From Osmia lignaria lignaria (taxonomy: Eukaryota; Arthropoda; Insecta; Hymenoptera; Megachilidae), in the NCBI RefSeq assembly GCF_051020975.1, contig NC_135041.1, positions 12,784,256 to 12,848,255 of the forward strand: DNA of 64,000 bases, given 5' to 3'. Of this stretch, positions 1 through 10,400 are shown one piece after another. The position numbers were made by a program, and so were the translations under genes. Below the pieces are notes generated by a model. That model searched no databases. It was given only the letters and a program-made list of their open reading frames with translations, and had not been told where the DNA came from. Numbering within the stretch: the stretch's first letter is position 1; each line of letters begins with the position of its first letter.

Positions 1-990
1 CACGAATGTTGACGGTAACTTTGTCCCTGTTGTACGATGTCCAAACGCTATTAGTCCAAGAACTTGCTTAATTCCGATTAATGCTGGTACCACAAGGAAC
101 CTTTGATCTTGGTCTCGACTGTTCGATCGATGCGACAGTTATCCCTTTGAGGATGTAATTCACTTATGATCGAGGTACTATACTAATTAGTTTATAAAAC
201 GGTAAACGAGTTTCTTCCCTGTTTCGACGCGAACCGGTGTGGATTTTTTTGATTTACGAACCACTCTATTTATGGTGTGTACCAGAGGGATTAAACGGGA
301 GACGGACAAGCAAATAGAGAGCGGAAATGGAAAGGTGCGATCGAAATGAACGACTAGGACGATACTCGGACCGGTGAAACGAGATGCGGTTGTTGGCCCG
401 TTATCAACTACGATATATCGGTTGCAAACGAACCCGATGCTTCCGGAATTCGCACGATAATGATAATTGATCGCATCCGCGCAGCCGGAGCCAATTTCTA
501 CGGTGGAACGAGTAAACGCGAACCAGGCCGACTCTATTCAACTTTCTTTTCCAACGAAAGTGTCCGTTTAATCCTCTTCGTGTAACTTTGATGTAACATA
601 TTACATTTTTATTACGATTTTAAAATAGAAATAGAATTCCAAATGTCATGATAATCAATTTACAGAATAATCCTTTATAACATTATCTCGATGGAAATTC
701 TTGTCTTTCCTTTGCTAAATCATCGAATAACAGTAATTTTATTACGCTCAAAATAAGCTAGATTTAATTTCTCATAATTGATAATTTATCGCGAAAGCGG
801 AGAGAGCTCGGAATATACGATACGTATAAATCCGTCACCGTGAACGTCGCTCGATGAAACGTGAAATTCCGTAGAATTCGCTGGAAAATTTGTACCCCAT
901 TAAAAAATTTATCGTTCTATGGACGGTTTACGAGGTGTTTATCGAGTTTACGAGTGAACCGGTCACGCTTGACACGAGTCTCGATAAACG
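1..990. other. Intergenic, nothing recognised
   Basis: I see no coding region with support here. A TATAAAT word at about 826 has no initiator at the expected distance, and the short frame after it stops within a few codons. Confidence 0.6.
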
Positions 991-997
991 AGCAGCT

Positions 998-1031
998 TAT
1001 AAAAGCCAATGAGAATGCCTACGTTGTCAGT
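998..1031 (+). promoter_or_regulatory. TATA box plus TCAGT initiator of the small secreted-peptide gene
   Basis: TATAAAA starts at 998 and an arthropod-type initiator TCAGT lies at 1027-1031. The likely transcription start is A1029, 31 bases after the first T of the TATA box, which is the canonical spacing. This gives a 5' leader of only 23 bases before the ATG at 1052, with no ATG in between. The match of TATA, initiator, first ATG and downstream poly(A) signal is the main reason to believe the small gene is real. Confidence 0.72.
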
Positions 1032-1051
1032 TGGTCGAGAAAAATCGAAGC

Positions 1052-1267
1052 ATGAGTCGATATACCTTTTGGCTGAGTTTGATAGCTGCGGCTATCGTTT
1101 TTACCTCCTGTCTGGTCGATCATGGAATCGCTGCACCGGCTCCGAAACCTCGGGACACTGTTTACATCATCACTCATCGTCCGAAGAAGCATCGCGAGAC
1201 GATCATAGAGATTCACAGGCATCCGAAACGGAAGCACAAAACCCACATTATTTACATCACGCCGTGA
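1052..1267 (+). CDS. Small secreted basic repeat peptide, family unknown
   Basis: This single-exon frame encodes 71 residues. The start is the first ATG after the predicted transcription start; an in-frame TTG at 1031 lies upstream but is not a likely start. Residues 1-27 look like a signal peptide: a basic start (MSRYTF), a hydrophobic core to about Leu21, then GIA-APA with small residues suited to signal peptidase. The predicted mature part (about residues 28-71) has 11 Lys/Arg, 6 His and only 3 acidic residues. It has no Cys after residue 20, so no disulfides. From Thr36 it reads as about 2.5 copies of a 14-residue unit: Thr, three or four beta-branched or aromatic residues, His/Arg, then Pro-Lys followed by basic residues. 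The copies start at Thr36, Thr50 and Thr64. I do not recognise the family. An antimicrobial, structural or metal-binding secreted role is possible, but this is inference. Confidence 0.68.
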   Translation: MSRYTFWLSLIAAAIVFTSCLVDHGIAAPAPKPRDTVYIITHRPKKHRETIIEIHRHPKRKHKTHIIYITP

Positions 1268-1329
1268 ATGTAAAATTCGCAGTGGGTATTTGCGAGAAAG
1301 AGACTCACAAATTACAACCTCGGTTTAGA

Positions 1330-1335
1330 AATAAA
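1330..1335 (+). terminator. Poly(A) signal AATAAA of the small secreted-peptide gene
   Basis: The canonical AATAAA lies 63 bases after the stop codon and is followed by TG/T-rich sequence. It closes a transcript of about 320-340 bases with no intron needed. Confidence 0.6.
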
Positions 1336-1344
1336 TATTTTGTA

Positions 1345-3590
1345 ATGCGAGTAATTTCGGCGGGACCTTGTGGTGCAGCGATGATGCGGTTGAATGATAA
1401 TCTTGACTCATGAATTAACATCTTGTAAAGCAATTGATTTTCTGCTGTGCTGTGCGTGGATGTTTGCGTGAAGCAATTTTCACTTGCAGGAAAGCAAGGC
1501 AGTTTGATTAATGAGTTACTATGTATTCTGGCGTGTAAACGTTTGAGGTTTGGAAACAGAAGTATTTCGATTCGAAAGCAATCAAGGTCCGTGTACCGAG
1601 ACAAACTTGTTTAATATCTTGGTAGGAAAAAACCGTCGACTCATCGATACGCACTCTGATCGGTAACCGAAGGATAAATCCAACGTCATTTCCAACGATT
1701 ATACCATGAAGCTGAATGAATAGCTGGACAAATTCGGTTGATGCAACGGCGATGAGAAAAGGAAAAGTTAAGTGCTATCGAGAGCATTGAAAAGTGCAAC
1801 TGAGTATGAATGTGCGCCATACGGCTTGCATTAAAGGCAACGTCTTACCTTGACCGAGCGCTTCCGGTATTCCCTTTGCTCTACCTGCTTTCAACGTAAA
1901 TCCCTCTTACACGATATATTCTCTGTTACTTTCAAATCTCTGCCACTCCGTGATGAGTACAAGCGAAACTTGGATCTTTTCTATTGCTTTTTCGCAACGA
2001 AACCTCGGTCATTAAGTCGAAGATTCATTAAACGAAAGAGAAACGCAGGGTTCGTTTCTGTGTACCTGCGAGGGCTGGGACAAGATATCGAGCAACTGTA
2101 AACGAGATTCACGTAACAGATGTGCTACGACGAATTTCCGGCCGGATATTTATTAATTTCCGGCAGTGACGCGGGAATCTAGCCTGGTGTTGGCCGGTAA
2201 TTAAGCTCAGCGAGAGCATCATGGAAACCGTTCGATCGATCAACGCGCACCGTTTTGTCAATCATTGTCGACCAATAAAGCCTATTTTGTGCAGAATCAG
2301 AAGTTTACGGGCATTTTCGATGGTAGGCACGAAGTTGGCCAATTTTGTGGCAGAAGTCGAAAAAACCGCGTTTCGGCTGGAGGGTTCGCGACGTGAACAT
2401 TCACAGGGATACCGCGGGAGAGTTTCTAGTTTGCTAGTTTCGAGCGTTTCGAAACGTCATTCACCACTGCTACCGGAAACTTTAATCGACGTTTCGACAA
2501 CGGGATCGCTACAAACTTTCGAGATCGTTTGTCGAACAAATTGCTTTCAAACAAATATATCCTTTCCTTCTTTTTTTTTTTTTTTTAGTAATTTCATTTG
2601 AAAACGTCGGGTTAACTTTGAAGTATTCTCTAAAATTGGCCACATTCTCCCTTCTCCCAATCAAGCGTTGATTACGCAAGAAGCAAGTTTAAGGGGGATG
2701 GCTGTTCACGTGTCGGATGATTGTTTTTGCCTGGCCGAACCCCGGCACGCCCCCTAACAGATTATTTCACGATTCAATTAATAAAACGTCAAGAACAGCT
2801 TGCTACGAGCTTTTATTACAAAGAAGCACGAGGACAGCGTAGTAAAAATTGGTCGCATTTCTCCTGGCCAGAGGGTCATCGATCCGCTGGAAAATTGTTC
2901 TTTTCTATCCAATATCTGTGCGATGGGCCAGCAGGATAAAATGGAGGAGACAGGCTACGATTAAATCTGACAGAAAGCTCGCTACCGTGAGCTTAAAATT
3001 TAATTTACATCCATAGAGTAATCCTATAGAGTATAGATAGTAGAAAAAAAAATTGGTTAACTATACAACCGATGGAGGGTATCAATAAAAATGTTCGACT
3101 GTACTAACGGCAGTAACAGCGATATCCGGTGTCGGTGGTTGGGCGCAATTTTTCACTCGGTATTCCGGCTACGAATCACAGAAATAAATCTTGCCTTTTT
3201 TCCCTTGTTGCCGAGGAAGGAAAAGTTACGCGTACGGATCTCGTTCGAAGAAATTTCGAATGGCGGTCTTTGCTCGAAAACTTTTCGACGATCCTCCCGA
3301 GGAATGCGGGAAGGAAAGGATGCTTCCTCCTCCTTCTGCTTTCATCTCTTCCTTTTTGTTTTTCGCTTCGCAGAGACGTCGGCGCTATCTTCGGCTTTGC
3401 CGTTTCTCATGCTTTGTTCAAACTTGCCACGATAGAGAGGAGAATTTCACTTTCCACCAGAGTTACCTTCTTTCTGCTCGGATTATTATTATCGATTCGG
3501 TATCGTTTCGATAAATATGCAGAGTAATTCTCAAGAGAGTATAGTCTACACGTTAGAGTGGTGGTCTGGCAGACGCTAGTTGCAAGAGGG
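1345..3590. other. Intergenic, nothing coding recognised
   Basis: Open frames here are short, overlap on several frames and carry no recognisable domain or signal peptide. There is a run of 16 T at 2571-2586. Nothing else stands out. Confidence 0.55.
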
Positions 3591-3596
3591 TTAATA

Positions 3597-3770
3597 AAGC
3601 CAAGGCAGGCCTTGTCTTAAGCCTCTTAGGTTCCCGTGGGATGGTGGCTTAACGATCCCATCGAGTCGAACTTCCTCCGGCCTGGGTAGTGTACATTTAC
3701 CCCTTGTCGCGGGGAAAGTAAATACGTCGACTATGAAATCCTTCAAGCTGAGGTTTAGCCACCTTTTTTT
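3597..3770 (+). ncRNA. Candidate structured RNA with Pol III-like terminator
   Basis: Several helices are visible. GGTGGCTTAAC (3643-3653) pairs with GTTTAGCCACC (3753-3763) at 10 of 11 positions and is followed directly by seven T (3764-3770). Inside, ATTTAC (3695-3700) plus CCC pairs with GGG plus GTAAAT (3718-3723), leaving a short loop and an AAA bulge. Upstream, CAAGGC/GCCTTG (3601-3614) forms a further hairpin, and TGGGAT/ATCCCA (3638-3660) is an alternative. A basal helix followed by a T run is typical of small Pol III RNAs. I could not fit a good tRNA A and B box pair and recognise no known RNA family, so this may be a decayed element. Confidence 0.25.
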
Positions 3771-6700
3771 ACCTTCCCACCGCTCGGCTACCTAACCGTA
3801 CTTATTTACTGTCACTCCACCTTTACTTCGATAAACGCAATCCCTATGGATTGATATGGTGATTTACGAGGATGGGGAATTGCGATGGAATTATTTATTC
3901 GATATATGTGTCAAATTGTCAGGCTGGCGAAAGAATATCTGGGAAAAGAGAGTTTCACCAACACGCTCTCCATTTACAATTAAGTAAATTAAAAAATGTT
4001 ATTCTTCCATCAGAATGCAATTTTTGCATGTTTGTATAAGACATTTGCATATTTTCTTCAGAATTTTTCAGCTCTATTCCAGGGGATAGTTTCAACTGGC
4101 CATTGTAAGTTCGCCATATCGTTTGTTGGAAATGAGCGTGGTAAATTATGCAAACGTCCTCATAAAAGAAGCGATTTAGAGAATTCAAATGGGAAGATCA
4201 ATGGTACCTCGCAGTTAGACTCTTTTGTTCTCTATTCTCAACTTCTAGATTTTAATAACCTTTTCTTTTTATTCAAACAATATCAAATAGCCTGATACTC
4301 GTAAAAAAAAAAAAGAAACAATAGAATTTGTCTGGTTACAATTATAAAGGAGAAGGGAAATATATTTTCTCGTAAATTTTAGTCGATTCAGACAGCTCCT
4401 TTTTTTTTATTTATTTCCTGTACCCCGGAGAAAAGTTGTAGGCGACAGAAGTTTCTGTAGAGAGTTCGGATTCCACTTATCTGGAAGGAGCGATTCACGT
4501 GACGAGCATATGCTCGAAAATGCTCTTTGGATTTCCATGAGAACCATTCGCAATTGTCCGGAAAGTTTTCGCGCCACGTGATGTCCAGAGGAGCGTGAGA
4601 ACGCTCAAGGAGCATCGCGGGAACCGTAAGGACACTCGGTAAATAGGTACAACGAACTTTTCGAGGCATTGTCTCTGAAACGAGCAGACTTCTCGAAAGA
4701 AACCAGTTCGATGTCCTGCAGCTAAAGTTCTCCCGAACATGGACCAGATGCCTATACTAGCTCCCAGAAGTATTCACCCACTTGGTATGCCGGGAGAAAT
4801 TGAATTATTCCCTTCGCTTTACACAGAAATTCACTGTTCAATGCTTTTCTTTTCATTTTTATTTTATTTCCGACAGACACGGACGAAAACTTGAAAAATT
4901 TTTTTATTCTAAACTTCAATAAATTCGCTGTTTATTTGTTGGCTGTTCGCGCAGAGGCTTAATTGCAAAATTTGTTCCACTTTACAAAGAAACGATTCGA
5001 AAGCACGTGAAAGAGGCTCGTTCCCTCTTTGACCGACAGCCTTTCTTCCAAATAAATTAACGAGCACGTGCATACATACCTGTTCCCTGAATATGTATTT
5101 CGATTCTTGGTCCCGTGACAATAGCCTCCGAAGAAAAGGGACCCTCTTACCTGAGGTGTTCACCTGTGTCCCCCGAATGCGCCTCGTCAGGTGCATTCAG
5201 GTCGAAGGACTGGCATTAAATACACCGATCTTGCGCTTAATATTCCTACTACCGAGTTTCCCTGCTCTATTTCAGTTTCTTCTCCAGTCGATACGCTTTA
5301 TTCGAAATTTAGAAGAATAATTTATTTTTCTCTCGCATCGACGGACTCGAATCTCTAGCGAATCTTTTCGCACGCTAATCACTACCGTGGGATAGTAGAA
5401 AATAATAGGCGATAAGTAATGTTCCAGTGAATTAGTTCCAACGATATAGGGCACGTATATTATGCTTGAGAGGAAGAAAAACATGGGAGATTTCTTAATT
5501 ACCTAGTTCCCTAGATCCATATAGACATTACGAATTCTTAATTGTCCAAAGTGTGTAATTAATTCCTCGGTTCGTTGATTTTTTAACTTTGCTTCCGACG
5601 AAGTAAAATAACATTTGAGATATTAGTGAAACGATCGTCGGTGAAATATAGGAGCGCATAGATCTTGATCCGGTAAAATTTTCCCCATAAATTGCCAATC
5701 ACACCGGAAACTTTGCAACGCGACGCTTGTAACGGTTTCGTCGAATTTTACATCGGCACCTTTGGCGTCGTACGAAAAGTTCTTACCTTCGGTGGCAAAG
5801 GAATTCCCCTTGGTTCGAAGGAACCAACGTGACGCGAAAGTTCGATTCCCAAGCATAGGATCAGCTTTGTTCCTCCAAAGATCTCTCTTTTAACCAACGT
5901 TACGCTGAAATTAACGCCATGTAACTTTCATCACGTTTCCGTACCCTGTAACGAATGAGTTGCGACGTTCAAGAGGAATCGTTCAAAGCAGTTTGCTACG
6001 TATTTACTTTGCTCCAACTACTTGCGATGAAATCTTCAACTTCTGATGAAAATACTTGAACGTTATCAACGATAGACTTTGATAACACTTGTTATGCCAT
6101 TTATTGAACTAGTTAATGCTTACAAAATTTTAATTTCATGCGCAGAAGTAGCATTAATGGAGTTTATCTTGAGAAAAAATCGGAATTTCTGTCGAACCTA
6201 GTTAAAACTTTTAACCCTATCGAATCCCGATATCTGAGAAATGATTTCAATAAAATTCAAATGTCAATTTTCATTCGATTACATAATTCTTTCAGCTTGA
6301 AGCCGTGGATAAATTAAAAACTCCAGCTGCCAGAATCTGAGTAAAAATAAATTTATGTCGTATGGAACAAGTAAGCTTACACCTGTAAAAACATTCAATT
6401 ATTTTGAGGAAAAAGAAGTTGAAATTTGCGCCTGGTTTGTTGAACGTATTTTCGTTGGAGGAATTTAACAAAAATGATTAGAGAGAATTAAAATTCAGAG
6501 AACGAAATCTTTCTAGGGACAGAAAAGAAGGGTATTTTGAAAAAAAGTCGAGCCGCGTTACGGCTTGTGAGCACTCGGCTTCGACGTGCGCCGTATTTCT
6601 GGTGTTTCACGGTTCCATGAAACCAGGAAAATCATGAATTACGTTTAAATTTAATATTACTCTTAACAACTTTCTAAGGCGCACAGAATGCAAGAAGTTC

Positions 6701-7020
6701 TCAAGTTGCATAATAATTTTACGACGAACCTCAGGAATTTTACTCCTTTCTACCAACTTTTAGGAAACTTCAAATTGCGGTATACGAACACTTTCTATGT
6801 TACCATAAAAGAAACTAAGAAAAAGAAATTACGATAACAATTTATTATCATTTATATTGCTAAAAATTATTAAACATGTTCGTCCCCAGGTCTTTGCAAA
6901 AGAATAGGACTTCCACCTTGCCCCTTTAGGAACATCTTCCATTCATTCTCTTCGCTACTTCCTGTCTGAAAGAACGCTTCAAGCATACGCGTAAGGGGTG
7001 GTCGAGAGTAGAAGGGGTTA
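3771..7020. other. Intergenic, AT-rich, nothing recognised
   Basis: This is upstream sequence of the long gene. It is AT-rich, has only short open frames in competing phases, and shows no domain or clear promoter. Confidence 0.55.
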
Positions 7021-7038
7021 ACGTGACCCTGGACAAGC

Positions 7039-7099
7039 GTTGTCACAGTGGTATCCGATCGTGATCGGTTGTCATAGGAGACGAGTCGAGAATGACAAC
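7039..7099. repeat. Cluster of inverted motifs upstream of the main kmr promoter
   Basis: GTTGTCA occurs at 7039-7045 and again at 7068-7074, and its complement ATGACAAC lies at 7092-7099, so GTTGTCAT (7068-7075) and ATGACAAC form an 8-bp inverted repeat. Between them CCGATC-GT-GATCGG (7055-7068) is a further palindrome. The cluster ends about 115 bases before the predicted transcription start, a plausible place for dimeric transcription-factor sites. Confidence 0.4.
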
Positions 7100-7182
7100 A
7101 AAAGAACGTCAGCTGGTCGAAGCGTTGTCCGAACACTGCAATTAGATACCGATGGTGGGGGAAATCTGGGAGTAGTGGTGGG

Positions 7183-7220
7183 GGTATACCGCCGTGAAGC
7201 GTGGCTCCTTTTCAGTCAGT
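7183..7220 (+). promoter_or_regulatory. kmr: Probable main promoter and initiator of the PLEKHA/kramer gene
   Basis: TTCAGTCAGT at 7211-7220 contains two overlapping TCAGT initiators, giving a start at about A7214 or A7218. A weak TATA-like word (GGTATACC, 7183-7190) lies about 29 bases upstream. The resulting leader of about 160 bases runs into the ATG at 7378, and exon 1 ends with a good donor at 7434. Confidence 0.5.
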
Positions 7221-7282
7221 CCGGAAACGCGGTCGGGGCAACCAGCGCTCTCGTTAGTTTCGTACATTTCGTACACGTGACG

Positions 7283-7348
7283 ATGTTCTTTGTGTGCATA
7301 GCGTGTTCAATAACGCGTGAGGTGATTGTGCGAGCTGCTAGTGTGTAA
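7283..7348 (+). CDS. Upstream ORF in the kmr leader (21 codons)
   Basis: This is the first ATG after the predicted start site. It opens a 21-residue frame that closes at TAA (7346-7348), 29 bases before the main ATG and in another frame. Such an upstream ORF could dampen translation of the main protein. The peptide itself need not be functional. Confidence 0.35.
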   Translation: MFFVCIACSITREVIVRAASV

Positions 7349-7377
7349 AAAGAGTGTGACAAAGGTGCGCAGTGGTT

Positions 7378-7433
7378 ATGAGGGAAGCTGTGTCGAGCGG
7401 AATGGTCAGCTTTAAAAGCAACAACGTAGACAG
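7378..7433 (+). CDS. kmr: kmr coding exon 1 (main first exon)
   Basis: It encodes residues 1-18 plus two bases of codon 19 (MREAVSSGMVSFKSNNVD). The donor CAG|GTACGC lies at 7434. A second in-frame ATG (7402, Met9) could also serve as start. The intron to exon 2 is 4047 bases. Confidence 0.7.
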
Positions 7434-10400
7434 GTACGCTCGAATGTATTTCTCTGGATTCCCACCGTGTCTGGCGTTCGTAGCGCGTCATTCCCCGGGT
7501 AAATATTTATTACGCTGTCGTTGAACTCTGCGTGCTCGAATTAACGAAAATATTTCGAGGCTTTAGCGAATTTATTCAGGAAGCAATTCTATAATTTCGT
7601 ATGCATTACTCGGAGTGAATTGACGCGTCTCGTTTATTAGACGCCGGGTTGATTCTCTTTGAAGTGAATTTAAGCGGGTAACTTTGACAGGTGTGCCAAC
7701 CGCTAGGCGAATCGTTGACGCGTTAATTGTAAAATATCGCATGGAAAATATTTGTATTTCCCAAGGATAATAAATATATCTAGTTTAAGACAGCGACGCT
7801 TTGATAAAGCCAAGTCTTTTTATGATAACGTAACAGATAATATGTTTCTCTTCATAAAATAAAAACAGCTTTTGAACTCATTCAATGTTGCGTTTGTCAT
7901 CGATATTTTTTCATTTATCAATTGATAAGTATTTCTAATCAAAGTGTCTTATTCAACGGATAAAAGACAAAGCGTAGTAAACGATTCTTGTATTTTTCTA
8001 ATACAATTTAACGCTCACGGCAGAATCGTATCAGTGCCGGAACCATTTTCCTTTTCGTAGTCGAAGAACCTTCGCGTGACGCTTAACGTTATTATTTCTT
8101 CATATACAAAAGAACGATTCAATCTCCGCTCAGTTGTGTACCGAAGCTACAAAAACCAATGGAAACTTTAAATAGAAAAGAAGGTATATTTCCAGGATTT
8201 CCGTTAACTGTGTAAGAATATTAAACGTGTGCAGAACGGTATCAAGTTCTCTTTGGAATATTTGAAATTGTTAGTAGCTAGCGTTAGAAAAAAAATTAGA
8301 GTTCCTGGCATTGTCGAGTTTCCAAGATAAAATTGCCGATGGCGCTGTCGCTTCCGGTGCAATAGACCACATTCCGTCCATGCTTTTAGGTGTATTCTGA
8401 TAGGATCTACGGGATTATGGCGGACGCGACGAGATTGTGATCCTCGATAGATTAACTAATTTCTTGCCGCAATCTCTATATTGAGAAAATGACTAATGAT
8501 CTTCTGTTTAAAAAATCTACTTTACCCTGAAAAGTAATGTTACAAATGGTAACGTTATGTTGTTTTGCGAGACACGAATTCAATTTTCTAAAGTAGCCAT
8601 TCGATTGGTCGTGGGGAATATTCTGCGCGGAGTTACGTGGATATTGGATACTGGTAACGAAAAGAGAAATGTTAAGACCACCGCAAAGTTTGTGGCATTG
8701 GACGAACGCCATTAAGGTCAAGTATAGAACGCTTCTTGTCTCTAAACTTGGCTGCAGCTTTGAACGAATTTTTAGCGACTGCCACATGCTCTCCCATGGG
8801 GGACCAGCCCAAAAAGTGAAATTCGCCGTCTGAAGGGCAATTACTTTCGAAATTAAAATAGACCCTTGTAAAGTCGAGTTAATTTTCCCGTAGAAAATTT
8901 GAATTTTAAGCGAAATTTTAACGATAAGTCTTCTATATTTTCTGAAGAATTTTTTGATTTTTATTTTTATTGATTTATTCGGTCGATTTCGAGTAATTCG
9001 GAAAATTCAAACCCTCGATTCGGGTCGAACAATCGAAGCGAGTTCACAGCTCGACTTGTAAATTACGAGTACATTCGAGATAATTGTAAGGAGTATTCAA
9101 GTTTTCTTGCCGCGGGAAGCGATAGTACTCGTAACCAGTTTGTATCAGTTAATTAACAAAGTGTATCCATTTTCTTGGACGTGGCCGTTGTTGACAAATT
9201 ACTGTACTACGAACGCTTTAAGTACACGGAGGGAAATTATTACAAGGAAGAAGTAAACGTTCCAGCAAGAAAAGTAACCAGCCAGAGAAATTAACAAGAA
9301 GTTAAAAGCTTCAGATTGCCACGTCATCAATTTAACCCTCTTGTATCCTACTCCTTTTTGCGACATTTCTTCAAGAATATGATGGATTACCGTTTTACCG
9401 TATATGTATATGAATAATGCCAGTTAAAAGGGCAGAAAAAGTGTGACAAACGATTTCCTGGCAGAAATGAGAATTTTTAATTTGATCAGTTCTAACGCCA
9501 TTAGTTGAACATTTTTTTTCTATTCTTGACCTTTATTTTTCCTTCTTCTTCTTTGCACGCGTGTCATGTGCAATGTTCTTTAAAAAATTCAAAGAGAAAT
9601 AGGAAACTCTACTTGGTTACGTTATCGATTCTGGTGGATACGATAGACGGGAGGGACTATTCCAGTTGAAACGGTTGTACGACTTCAGAAAAATCAGTGT
9701 ATTTAGAAGAATATTTACTGTTTGAAAAATTCAGAAAAAAGCGAAGAATTATCCATCAAGTTTTGACAAACTATTTTCAAATTTAAAATATTCCTGTCCT
9801 GGGGAATGAATTAATCATTTCGTCAGAGCTCTCCGGAAATATTAGTATAGTTTTCGAAACTTTTGATAATTTATAGTATCGAAACTTCAAGTCAGCCTGC
9901 AAGCTGCACCGTAATGATATTTTCTTGGCAAAGTTGGGTTACAAAGTTTCATTTTTTCCTCCCAGTCACCTTCTTTCCTCGTTAGACGAGATCGTGCGAC
10001 CGGAAGCTTGTCTTCTACACGATCTCGCCCTGCAAGTTTACCCTTATTTACTTAATTAATGTTCCGCTCCTTTCGATCAAACTTATTCACTGTTCAATCG
10101 AACGTGTGTCTCCTTTGAAAAATCACGTTTATATTAAAAACATTGATGAACCTCTACGTAGTCATCTTCATCAACCCTTAAACTTTAAATTGACATACCT
10201 TTTCTGCTATCTGCCCATTTCTTGGCAGCTTCGACAAACCTCTGGCTCCATTTTAAGAACCGTACATCGACCCTTTGTGTACCTTCCCCTTTTTTATCTA
10301 CGCCCGACAAGATATCAGCTTGTTTAACGTGTTCGGTACTTGATAAGAATGCAACCGTTGTGAACGGAGGCTTTGCTCGACCCTTTCAACATTTCCGCTC

